Positions 1 through 6,211 of a stretch of DNA of 12,678 bases are shown here, piece after piece. Each line of letters opens with the position of its first letter. Within the stretch, counting starts at the first letter, position 1. Below the pieces are notes generated by a model that saw only the letters and a program-made list of their open reading frames with translations, ran no database searches and was not told the origin of the DNA. Source of the DNA: Minisyncoccota bacterium (GTDB lineage: Bacteria > Patescibacteriota > Minisyncoccia > Phycocordibacterales > JAACPR01); NCBI GenBank assembly GCA_018061745.1, contig JAGOTN010000007.1, positions 6,943-19,620 on the forward strand. The letters are read 5' to 3'. Both the position numbers and the translations under genes were made by a program.

Positions 1-507
1 TCAAATAAAAATCCTTTTAATAAATTGGTTTCTAATTTTTTGAGAAATTATTGGAATTTTAGATTTTTAAATAAAATAAAAAATAATTTTGATTCGATTG
101 GTCTAAACTATTATTTTCATAGAAAGATGGGAGATAAAAAGAAATATAATAAAAATGATATGGGTTGGGACATTTTTCCAGAAGGTATTTTTCATACTCT
201 GGTTGAATTGAAGAGATATAATAAACCTATTTTTATTGCGGAAGCAGGTATTGCTGATCGAGATGATATTTACAGGGCTCAATATATTAAGGATCTAGTT
301 TACTGGACTCATCGGGCAATTTTAGAAAATGTACCAGTGAAAGGTTTTTTGTATTGGTCTTTGACTGATAATTTTGAATGGGCTAAAGGTTACGATCAAC
401 GCTTTGGTTTAATAGAAATAAATTATGAAACTAAAGAGAGAAAAATTCGTGATTCTGCTTATGAGTATAAAAAGATTTGTGAGAGTAATTCTTTAACTAT
501 AAATTAA
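1..507 (+). CDS. Glycoside hydrolase family 1 (beta-glucosidase type), C-terminal part
   Basis: This reading frame is open from base 1, so the gene starts upstream; 168 codons remain of a family that is usually 400-480 residues long. GH1 enzymes are retaining beta-glycosidases with a TIM barrel. Visible family landmarks, in order, are an IGLNYY segment, GWDIFPEG, the beta-7 strand with the nucleophile Glu (codon 241-243) in FIAEAGIAD, then YWSLTDNFEW and RFGL, which form the aglycone and sugar-binding end of the barrel. The general acid/base Glu (NEP motif) would lie upstream of the window. The usual ENG around the nucleophile reads EAG here. No export signal can be judged. The next gene begins 1 nt after the stop, so this is the first visible gene of the sugar cluster. 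The family call is firm; the substrate is not. Confidence 0.93.
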   Translation, partial: SNKNPFNKLVSNFLRNYWNFRFLNKIKNNFDSIGLNYYFHRKMGDKKKYNKNDMGWDIFPEGIFHTLVELKRYNKPIFIAEAGIADRDDIYRAQYIKDLVYWTHRAILENVPVKGFLYWSLTDNFEWAKGYDQRFGLIEINYETKERKIRDSAYEYKKICESNSLTIN

Positions 508-508
508 A

Positions 509-1447
509 ATGGCAATCTGGATTTTTATAGCAATAATAGCTCAATTTATAAATGCAATTGTTTCTTTGATCGATAGGTATATAGTTTCTTCTGGTAAAAT
601 TGGTAGGCCAATCATTCTGACTTTTTATGTGAGTCTTTTATCTTCGCTCGCAATATTAGTTTTTATTTTTAGTTTAATAAATATACCTTTAATAGAGGCA
701 TTGAATTTGCCATCTTTCTCCAATGTTAATTGGTTAAATTGGAAAATATTGTTTTTAAGTTTACTCTCAGCAATTTCCTTTATTGTTGCTTTGTATACTT
801 TATTTTCTTCTTTTTTACTTTCAGAAGCTTCAGATGTTGTTCCTGTTGTAAGTTCGATTAGTGCTGTATCTTCATTATTCTTCTCTTTTTATTTTTTGAA
901 CACTACTTTAAGTGGGAATTTTTTATGGGGTTTTTGTTTTTTGGTTGTAGGAACTTTTTTGATTGCTAAATTTAGAATGACGAGAAAATTGTTTTTGTTT
1001 TGTCTAATGTCTGGTGTATTGTTTGGATTACATTTTGTTTTAATAAAGATGTTATTTAATGAAACGAACTTCGACAATGCATTTTTTTGGTCTAGATTTT
1101 TTATAACTATCGCATCTTTATCTTTATTACTTTTACCAAATTGTTGTGGCAGAAGTGTTTCTTCAGAAACAAAGACTGCGGGGAAGAGTGGTGTGTTTTT
1201 AATTTTGGTTAACAAACTTTTGGCAGGTGTTGCTGGTATTTTGGTTTTAAAAGCTATTCAACTTGGAGATGTCTCAGTTGTGCAAGCTTTATCTGGTTTA
1301 CAATTTATCTTCTTACTTTTATTTGCAATATTTTTAGGTCACAAAGCTCCAAAATGTATTGGAGAACATTGTGAGATTATTGATCGTGTGCAAAAAATTG
1401 TTTCAGTATCTATCATTGTTACAGGATTTTCGTTATTATTTATATAG
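509..1447 (+). CDS. EamA/DMT-superfamily membrane transporter
   Basis: A 312-residue, very hydrophobic protein with about ten predicted transmembrane segments in two similar halves, the layout of EamA-type drug/metabolite transporters. The end of each half shows the family pattern: a small-residue-rich helix after LSEASDVVPVV (around residues 105-115), and again after QLGDVSVVQALSG (around 250-262). Such permeases move small metabolites, and the substrate cannot be read from sequence. The long hydrophilic loop near residues 208-225 and the segment before the last helix are cysteine-bearing (NCC, and KCIGEHC with a CxxxxC spacing). The ATG lies 1 nt after the glycosidase stop and the TAG stop is 2 nt before the next ATG, so translation is probably coupled. 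No Shine-Dalgarno is visible. Placement between two glycosidases suggests sugar or sugar-derivative transport, which is inference only. Confidence 0.8.
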   Translation: MAIWIFIAIIAQFINAIVSLIDRYIVSSGKIGRPIILTFYVSLLSSLAILVFIFSLINIPLIEALNLPSFSNVNWLNWKILFLSLLSAISFIVALYTLFSSFLLSEASDVVPVVSSISAVSSLFFSFYFLNTTLSGNFLWGFCFLVVGTFLIAKFRMTRKLFLFCLMSGVLFGLHFVLIKMLFNETNFDNAFFWSRFFITIASLSLLLLPNCCGRSVSSETKTAGKSGVFLILVNKLLAGVAGILVLKAIQLGDVSVVQALSGLQFIFLLLFAIFLGHKAPKCIGEHCEIIDRVQKIVSVSIIVTGFSLLFI

Positions 1448-1449
1448 TC

Positions 1450-2442
1450 ATGTTTAAGAAAATATTATTAATCATACTGATTTTAATTATTGCTTTTGGT
1501 GTATTTTATTTTTCTCTACAAAAAAGACCAAATCCTGAAAAAATAAATTATGGTGTGTCATTTAATACTTTATATGCAAAAGAACTAGGGCTTGATTGGC
1601 AAGAAGTTTATGAAGCTATATTAAATGATCTTGGTGTAAGAAGATTTCGTTTAGCTGCGCATTGGGATATGATCGAGCCCAAAGATAATGAATGGAATTT
1701 TGTTGAATTAGATAAACAAATTGATTTAGCTGAAGAAAAAGATGCTGAAATAATTTTAGCTGTTGGACGAAGACTCCCAAGATGGCCAGAGTGCCATATT
1801 CCTGAATGGGCTATAAATCAAAGTTGGGAAAAACAACAAGAGCAAATTTTAGAATATTTAGAAGTTGTTGTTAACAGATATAAGGATCGTGAAAATATTA
1901 TTTACTGGCAAGTTGAAAATGAACCGTATCTAGGTGCTTTTGCTAAAGAAAATTGTGGAGATTTAGATGAAGAGTTTTTAAAAAAGGAAATTGAATTAGT
2001 TAAAAATTTAGATAACACTCGACCTGTTCTAGTAACTGATAGTGGAAATTTAGGAACTTGGATTTCTCCTTGGAAGAGAGGTGATGCTTTTGGAACATCT
2101 GTGTATGTGTATTTGTGGAATAAAGAAATTGGACCTTTTAAATCTTATCTACCACCATCTTTTTATAGATTTAAAACAAGCTTAATGGAAATTTTAGCCG
2201 GAAATAAAAAATCGATGTTGATAGAACTATCTTTAGAACCTTGGCTTTTACAACCTGTTGTAAATACTCCTGTTTCTGTCCAGTTGGAAAGAATGAATAT
2301 TAAAAAGTTTACAGAAATAATTTCTTTTGCAAAAGAAACAAAATTTGAAGATCAATATCTTTGGGGAGCGGAGTGGTGGTATTACATGAGTAAAAATGAT
2401 CATCCTGAATTTTGGGATGAAGCAGAGAAAATATTTAATTAA
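1450..2442 (+). CDS. Membrane-anchored clan GH-A glycoside hydrolase
   Basis: A 330-residue protein with an uncleaved-looking N-terminal hydrophobic segment (about residues 4-22, then basic QKRPNP), so the catalytic domain should sit outside the membrane. The body reads as a TIM barrel. GVRRFRLAAHWDMIEP (62-77) is the early-strand pattern of GH-A enzymes. WQVENEP (153-159) carries the acid/base Glu158. MLIELSLEPW (256-265) probably carries the nucleophile, Glu259, with Glu263 as a less likely alternative. LWGAEWWYY (304-312) matches the strand-8 aromatic platform. GH-A includes families 5, 39 and 42; the family cannot be settled by eye. Cellulase-like and beta-galactosidase-like are both possible. 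It lies 2 nt after the transporter gene. Likely role: hydrolysis of external or cell-surface glycans to feed the downstream kinase, or remodelling of the cell's own surface polymer. Confidence 0.85.
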   Translation: MFKKILLIILILIIAFGVFYFSLQKRPNPEKINYGVSFNTLYAKELGLDWQEVYEAILNDLGVRRFRLAAHWDMIEPKDNEWNFVELDKQIDLAEEKDAEIILAVGRRLPRWPECHIPEWAINQSWEKQQEQILEYLEVVVNRYKDRENIIYWQVENEPYLGAFAKENCGDLDEEFLKKEIELVKNLDNTRPVLVTDSGNLGTWISPWKRGDAFGTSVYVYLWNKEIGPFKSYLPPSFYRFKTSLMEILAGNKKSMLIELSLEPWLLQPVVNTPVSVQLERMNIKKFTEIISFAKETKFEDQYLWGAEWWYYMSKNDHPEFWDEAEKIFN

Positions 2443-2456
2443 TCGTTTTATAAATG

Positions 2457-2462
2457 TATAAT
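2457..2462 (+). promoter_or_regulatory. Putative -10 box (TATAAT) for the ROK kinase gene
   Basis: A perfect TATAAT sits in the only sizeable gap (27 nt) of the sugar cluster and ends 7 nt before the kinase ATG, so transcription would begin at or next to the start codon. The -35 candidate 17 nt upstream (TTTAAT, 2434-2439) is poor. In AT-rich DNA such a box can occur by chance, but its position and the absence of a Shine-Dalgarno fit a leaderless start. Confidence 0.4.
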
Positions 2463-2469
2463 AAATATT

Positions 2470-3273
2470 ATGAATATTGTATTTGATATTGGCGGTACAA
2501 AAATGAGATTTGCTTGTGTAGAACAGGATGGAATTTCTGAACCTGTTGTTATAAAAACCCCAGAATCATACATAGAAGCTCTTGCTGAAATATCAGAAGT
2601 TTTTTATAAATTATCAAAAGGAAAAAAAATAGAATGGATATCAGGTGGTGTTGCGGGTGTATTAAGTTTAGATGGAAAACAATTATGTGTTGCTCCTAAT
2701 TTAAAAAGCTGGATAGGTAAACCTTTGAAGGAAGATCTTGCTCGTTTATCTGGTGCTAGGGTTTTGATAAAAAATGATACAGACATGGTGGCTTTAGGAG
2801 AAGCTATTCACGGAGCAGGGGATTCTCATAGAGTCGTTGCGTACCTAACTTTTTCAACAGGGATTGGTGGGTCTTTAGTTATTGCAAAAGATTTACTTTC
2901 TTATAATTTTGGTTTTGAACCAGGATTTCAAATAATCGATTCTCAAGACGGTCGATCTTTGCACAGTGTTGCAGGAACAGAATTAAAACAAAAATACGGA
3001 CTACTTTTTAGAGATATAAAAGATGAAAAAACAAGAAAGGAAATTATGAAGGATGTGGTAGCTGGAATACATAACGCTATTATTTTCTGGTCTCCAGATG
3101 TTGTAGTTTTAGGTGGTGGAATGACAGAGACTTTTGATATTGAAAACATAAAACAAGATCTTTCAAAATTTACTTTAAGATTTCCTAAACTACCTGAAAT
3201 AAAACTTGCAAAGCTGGATGATTTTGGAGGGCTTTATGGGTCTATGGAATATTTGAAAAAACATCAAAAATAA
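2470..3273 (+). CDS. ROK-family sugar kinase (glucokinase-like), atypical sugar site
   Basis: A 267-residue cytoplasmic protein of the ASKHA fold. DIGGTKMR (6-13) is the ATP phosphate-1 loop, KNDTD (101-105) carries the catalytic Asp103, STGIGGS (129-135) is the second phosphate loop, and VVVLGGGM (211-218) is the adenosine-binding strand and turn. ROK kinases phosphorylate glucose, mannose, fructose or N-acetylhexosamines at the 6-position. Two usual features are absent. The ExGH motif that contacts the sugar reads EPGF (150-153), and the CxCGxxGC zinc cluster that normally follows it is missing. At 267 residues it is slightly short, and there is no DNA-binding domain, so it is a kinase-type rather than a regulator-type ROK protein. 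The stop overlaps the next start (TAATG). Its place after two glycosidases suggests it phosphorylates the released sugar. Confidence 0.85.
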   Translation: MNIVFDIGGTKMRFACVEQDGISEPVVIKTPESYIEALAEISEVFYKLSKGKKIEWISGGVAGVLSLDGKQLCVAPNLKSWIGKPLKEDLARLSGARVLIKNDTDMVALGEAIHGAGDSHRVVAYLTFSTGIGGSLVIAKDLLSYNFGFEPGFQIIDSQDGRSLHSVAGTELKQKYGLLFRDIKDEKTRKEIMKDVVAGIHNAIIFWSPDVVVLGGGMTETFDIENIKQDLSKFTLRFPKLPEIKLAKLDDFGGLYGSMEYLKKHQK

Positions 3274-4151
3274 TGGGAAATAAAAATCTAATTAAAATCT
3301 TTTTTTTGATCGGAGTGGTGATTACTTTATTAGCTGTTGTTAGTGCTTTTTTATTTTTTGGCAAAGGAGATGATAAAGAAGATATTGAAAAACAACAAGA
3401 GCAAATCAAAAAAAGTTTATCTATAGATGAAAGGGCTTACGGTGTAATTCCTGAAAATGTTTCTTTTACTATTGTTGCTGGAAATTTTGCTCGTGGAAAA
3501 CTAACAGATGGAAACGATGGTTTAGAAAAAGATTTTTTCATGATAAAAATTGGAGATTTGTGGAGGGTTGTTGAAATTTCAAATAAACCTGTATCCTGTG
3601 AAAGATTTGCTCGTTTAGGATTTCCTAATGTTTTTATTCAAGACTGTAAACTGTCTTTTTCAGATGCTGTGACACTTTCTGAAATTGATTCAACTTTGGC
3701 AGAATTCTTTTTAAGTGCAAATAATACAAATCTAAAAATAATTGGTATTGTTGATTCTATTGAAAATACTGAAGATGGTCAGTTGATTACTGTGAGTTCT
3801 GGAGGTGAGACTGTCCAAATCAAATTATCTATTAATGAACCTAAATTAGCAGAGGGAGATTTAATTGTTACAAGTATTACGCCTCCAAATAAAAATAGTT
3901 CTATCAATGATAAAAAAGAAAATAATGTTTACATAGCCGTGAATCCCGTTGTTGTAAATGAACAGGATAGGGATTTATTCATAGATAATCCGGTTGTAGA
4001 AAATAATAACAGTACAAGTACTATAAATAACCCTGGAAATAAACTTCATAAGATTGATGCACCAAAGTCTTCTGCTCCTCCTTCATATTTTTTTAATGTT
4101 AATGATGTAGATAATTCATTTGTGGATATTGAGTTAGATGGAAGTTTTTAA
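3273..4151 (+). CDS. Membrane-anchored extracytoplasmic protein of unknown function
   Basis: A 292-residue protein with one N-terminal transmembrane segment (about residues 7-28), a charged KEDIEKQQEQIKK linker that may form a short coiled coil, then a compact domain (about 50-130). That domain has the layout GNFARG, then an acidic Trp-containing stretch (GDLWRVVE), then PVSC, a gap of 15 residues, and QDC. The two cysteines could pair outside the membrane. This spacing resembles a small extracellular domain I recall from other Patescibacteria, but I cannot name a family. Residues 150-205 are beta-rich, and the last 90 residues are Asn/Ser/Asp-rich and probably disordered. The start overlaps the ROK stop by one base, so it is translationally coupled. 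Its 3' end overlaps the convergent histidine kinase gene by 18 bp. No function assigned. Confidence 0.75.
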   Translation: MGNKNLIKIFFLIGVVITLLAVVSAFLFFGKGDDKEDIEKQQEQIKKSLSIDERAYGVIPENVSFTIVAGNFARGKLTDGNDGLEKDFFMIKIGDLWRVVEISNKPVSCERFARLGFPNVFIQDCKLSFSDAVTLSEIDSTLAEFFLSANNTNLKIIGIVDSIENTEDGQLITVSSGGETVQIKLSINEPKLAEGDLIVTSITPPNKNSSINDKKENNVYIAVNPVVVNEQDRDLFIDNPVVENNNSTSTINNPGNKLHKIDAPKSSAPPSYFFNVNDVDNSFVDIELDGSF

Positions 4152-4889
4152 GGGTATCTGAATTATAAAATTACAACCTTCTCCAGAATAATTTTCCATC
4201 GCAATATTTCCTGAATATTCTTTCCTTATTGATTTGTAGGAAGTTGGTAGACCTATGCCAGTTCCATTTATTTTGTTTGTATAAAAATATCTGAAAATCT
4301 TTTTTCGATCTTTGTCAGAAATACCACAACCAAAATCTCTTATACTTATATTTAAAATATCTTTTTCATCATATATAGAAATAACCACATCTCTTTTATC
4401 TGCAGGACATTTTTCATAGGATTCAATGGCATTATTTACGATGTTTAAAATCGCTCTCATTAATATTATTTTATTACCATATAAATAAAATTCTTTTTGA
4501 ATAATTGTTACTATTCGAATATTATTTATTAGAGCTTTATATTTAATTAAAACAGAAGAATCATTTATCAATTTTGATATAGAAAAATATTCTTTTTCAT
4601 TTATATTTTTTAATTGACATTGCATCACACGAACAAATTTCGAAAGTTCCTTACTACTTTTAGATATTTCCTGCAGACTAGAAGGATCTTTTATTTCAAG
4701 CAAAAGTAAAAGGGAAGTTAAAGGGTTTATTAAATCGTGTAATACCCCGTTTGCGATTCTTCCTAATGTAATAAAATGAACTAAGTTTCCAAAAGTTCTA
4801 GGAATTATCTTAAATTTTTCATAAAAAAAAGGAATAGCATGGCTATTCCTTAATGTGTATTTATTCTTATTATTTATTATATTAAACAT
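4134..4889 (-). CDS. Soluble sensor histidine kinase without a sensor domain
   Basis: A 251-residue protein with a short N-terminal lead (1-40), an H-box GVLHDLINPLT with phosphoacceptor His51, a dimerisation helix pair to about 100, and a HATPase_c domain. That domain has an N-box NNAIES (152-157), G1 box DFGCGI (185-190), F-box KKIFRYFYT (196-204) and G2 box GTGIGL (209-214). All catalytic boxes look intact. There is no transmembrane segment and no PAS, GAF or HAMP domain, so the input signal must come from a partner protein or from the cytoplasm. The ATG at 4889 overlaps the end of the response regulator gene by 13 nt. No other in-frame ATG, GTG or TTG was found before the H-box, so this start is probably right even though an intrinsic terminator lies within codons 13-22. 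The 3' end overlaps the convergent gene by 18 bp. Confidence 0.88.
   Translation of the reverse strand: MFNIINNKNKYTLRNSHAIPFFYEKFKIIPRTFGNLVHFITLGRIANGVLHDLINPLTSLLLLLEIKDPSSLQEISKSSKELSKFVRVMQCQLKNINEKEYFSISKLINDSSVLIKYKALINNIRIVTIIQKEFYLYGNKIILMRAILNIVNNAIESYEKCPADKRDVVISIYDEKDILNISIRDFGCGISDKDRKKIFRYFYTNKINGTGIGLPTSYKSIRKEYSGNIAMENYSGEGCNFIIQIPLKTSI
4823..4851 (-). terminator. Intrinsic terminator inside the histidine kinase 5' coding region
   Basis: Read on the minus strand, a perfect 10-bp stem (arms 4842-4851 and 4829-4838, AAGGAATAGC and its complement) with a 3-nt CAT loop is followed directly by eight T residues ending at 4823. This is the classic rho-independent form. It lies 26 nt downstream of the response regulator stop but within kinase codons 13-22, so it should act as an attenuator between the two genes, not as an operon end. 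Confidence 0.75.
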
Positions 4890-5554
4890 CTTTCTGTTAT
4901 TTTATATCCACGCCCAGGAATATTTTTTATTATGTTTTTTCGATGATCTCCAATCTTTTTTCTTAAATTTACAACATGAGACTCTATTGTATTTGAAAAA
5001 GGATCTGCATTTATATCCCAGACATGTTCCATTATTTGTCCACGACTCACAACTTTTTCTTTGTTTTGTAGAAGATATTCTAGAAGAGTAAATTCTTTTT
5101 TAGTTAATTCAATTTCGTTTCCATCTTTTAAAACAATATGCCTATCCGTATTTAATTCAATATCTTTTATTTTTAATATCTTTTCTACTAAACTTTTAGG
5201 TCTTCGTGTGAGAGCTCTTATCCTCGCTAACAATTCTTCAAAAGAAAAAGGTTTTGTAACATAATCATCGGCTCCTGCATCTAGTATAGAAATTTTTTCC
5301 AAAACATCAGATTTCATTGAAAGTAGAATAATAGGGGTTGCTTTTCCAGACTCTCTAATTTCTTGGCAAACTTTCTTACCCATTTTTTTCGGTAAAACAT
5401 TATCTAGGATGATAATGTCGTATTCGTTTGTTCTAGCTAAATAAGAACCCACATCTCCATCTTCTGCTGTGTCTACTGCGAAACAAGAAGCTTCAAAACT
5501 CATACGAAGGACGTTTCTAATTGAACTGTCGTCTTCAATGATTAGTAATTTCAT
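4877..5554 (-). CDS. OmpR/PhoB-family response regulator
   Basis: A 225-residue DNA-binding response regulator. The receiver domain (1-120) has the acidic pair Asp8-Asp9 in IIEDD, phosphoacceptor Asp51 in IILDNVLP, switch Ser79 in LLSMKS and Lys101 in VTKPF. The C-terminal winged helix (about 130-225) has the family pattern ELTKKEFTLLEYLLQN, the recognition segment SNTIESHVVNLRKKIG, and the GRGYKI wing. I chose the ATG at 5554, which gives MKLLIIEDD directly at beta-strand 1; the in-frame ATG at 5611 would add 19 residues with no family counterpart. It pairs with the kinase encoded immediately downstream, whose start overlaps its end by 13 nt. Targets are unknown; the divergent gene at 5768 and the convergent sugar cluster are candidates by position only. 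No Shine-Dalgarno precedes the start. Confidence 0.93.
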   Translation of the reverse strand: MKLLIIEDDSSIRNVLRMSFEASCFAVDTAEDGDVGSYLARTNEYDIIILDNVLPKKMGKKVCQEIRESGKATPIILLSMKSDVLEKISILDAGADDYVTKPFSFEELLARIRALTRRPKSLVEKILKIKDIELNTDRHIVLKDGNEIELTKKEFTLLEYLLQNKEKVVSRGQIMEHVWDINADPFSNTIESHVVNLRKKIGDHRKNIIKNIPGRGYKITERCLI

Positions 5555-5767
5555 TGGGGTTATTTTTATCCTAATACGAGATTTGATGCAACTGGACATG
5601 GTGGAATTCATGTTGAGAAATTAATAAAAACTTTAGAATTACTTTAGACCTTTATTTTAAAGCCTATTTTTACTAATGCTGGACTTATTAAAGACTATAT
5701 ACTATGATTTAATTTTAGAAACCTCTTTCAAAATAGATTCAAAAAAGAACAACCAAAAATATAAATT
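5555..5767. other. Divergent spacer between response regulator and 93-codon gene
   Basis: This 213-bp spacer must hold promoters for both flanking genes. On the plus strand a TATACT at 5698-5703 is a reasonable -10 box, 64 nt before the downstream ATG, but it has no convincing -35. On the minus strand the best -35/-10 pair ahead of the regulator is weak (TTGCAT, then TAAAAA at 17 nt). A short plus-strand open stretch (5549-5647) reads like protein and is discussed as a finding, but has too little support to be called a gene. Confidence 0.4.
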
Positions 5768-6049
5768 ATGAGTAATGATAGTCTGCGATTCCTTCAGATC
5801 TTTATCTCTGAAAATACAGGTGAAGAATTCTTGGAGGCAGAAGAGCTAAAACAAATTGCTCTTCATTTGCGTATCTCAAAACCTTTGTTTTTTGATAAAC
5901 AGAATGAAGATCTTTTTACATCTTTATCGTATCGCTTTAACGATACCGTTAAAGGTCAAAACAAAGTGGAGGGATTTCAGGAAGTTGATAATCTTTTAAA
6001 CGAGATTAATGAAGATCTGAAAATTTCACGACTCCATCGAGTTTGTTAA
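5768..6049 (+). CDS. Small acidic protein of unknown function (93 residues)
   Basis: I do not recognise this protein. It is soluble, with no signal or membrane segment, rich in Glu, Asp and Leu, and probably mostly helical; a helix-rich N-terminal half (LRFLQIFISEN, then EEFLEAEELKQIALHLRI) is followed by a polar region and a second amphipathic stretch (EVDNLLNEINEDLKI). It ends in a basic tail with a lone Cys (SRLHRVC). Coding support is moderate: it fills the space between a promoter-bearing spacer and a strong terminator that begins 16 nt after its TAA, and codon use resembles its neighbours. The gene is monocistronic and divergent from the two-component genes, so it could be a target or accessory of that system. 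It contains two overlapping inverted repeats at 5929-5954, so an RNA role cannot be excluded. Confidence 0.6.
   Translation: MSNDSLRFLQIFISENTGEEFLEAEELKQIALHLRISKPLFFDKQNEDLFTSLSYRFNDTVKGQNKVEGFQEVDNLLNEINEDLKISRLHRVC
5929..5954 (+). repeat. Two overlapping, mutually exclusive inverted repeats
   Basis: Inverted repeat A pairs GTATCG (5929-5934) with CGATAC (5941-5946) across a 6-nt loop. Inverted repeat B pairs CTTTAACG (5935-5942) with CGTTAAAG (5947-5954) across a 4-nt ATAC loop. Both are perfect and share bases 5935-5946, so only one can form at a time. They lie inside the 93-codon gene. They could be an RNA switch, a protein-binding site or coincidence. Confidence 0.5.
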
Positions 6050-6050
6050 T

Positions 6051-6064
6051 TGATCGAAAGATCA
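6051..6064 (+). other. Short hairpin with GAAA tetraloop after the 93-codon gene
   Basis: TGATC (6051-6055) and GATCA (6060-6064) form a perfect 5-bp stem closed by C-G on a GAAA loop, a member of the stable GNRA class. It begins one nucleotide after the TAA stop and ends one nucleotide before the terminator stem, giving a tandem hairpin 3' end. Confidence 0.5.
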
Positions 6065-6065
6065 C

Positions 6066-6109
6066 AGAGGATGCGTTGGTAAAACCAACCAGCGCACCTC
6101 TTTTTAATT
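6066..6109 (+). terminator. Rho-independent terminator of the 93-codon gene
   Basis: The outer stem pairs AGAGG (6066-6070) with CCTCT (6097-6101), then TGCG (6072-6075) with CGCA (6093-6096), then TTGGT (6076-6080) with ACCAA across a short A-rich loop. There is a one-base bulge on the 5' side and a CCAG-type bulge on the 3' side. T-rich sequence follows at once (TTTTAATTTTATTTTT). This is the most GC-rich hairpin in the window and is oriented for the plus-strand gene only. Confidence 0.8.
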
Positions 6110-6167
6110 TTATTTTTAAATTTTTATTTAAACTTATGCACATTCTTTTATTTAATTTTTTTAAAGG

Positions 6168-6176
6168 TGATAAAAT
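6168..6176 (+). promoter_or_regulatory. Putative extended -10 promoter for the TM-helix channel gene
   Basis: TGATAAAAT is an extended -10 (TGn plus TAAAAT) lying 35 nt before the channel gene ATG and just after the upstream terminator. The -35 region is not distinctive. The predicted leader of about 29 nt is AT-only in character and has no Shine-Dalgarno. Confidence 0.45.
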
Positions 6177-6211
6177 AAAATAGTAACTTTAAAAAATAAA
6201 TTAAAAATATC

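Noticed and set aside
889..1215. Minus-strand open frame inside the transporter gene
   Set aside because: It is antisense to a well-supported membrane protein gene and its translation has no domain-like pattern.
4855..5264. Plus-strand open frames opposite the response regulator
   Set aside because: They are low-complexity shadows of the regulator, which has full family motifs on the other strand.
5555..5611. A 19-residue N-terminal extension of the response regulator
   Set aside because: The receiver fold begins at the internal ATG (5554) with MKLLIIEDD, and the extension has no family counterpart.
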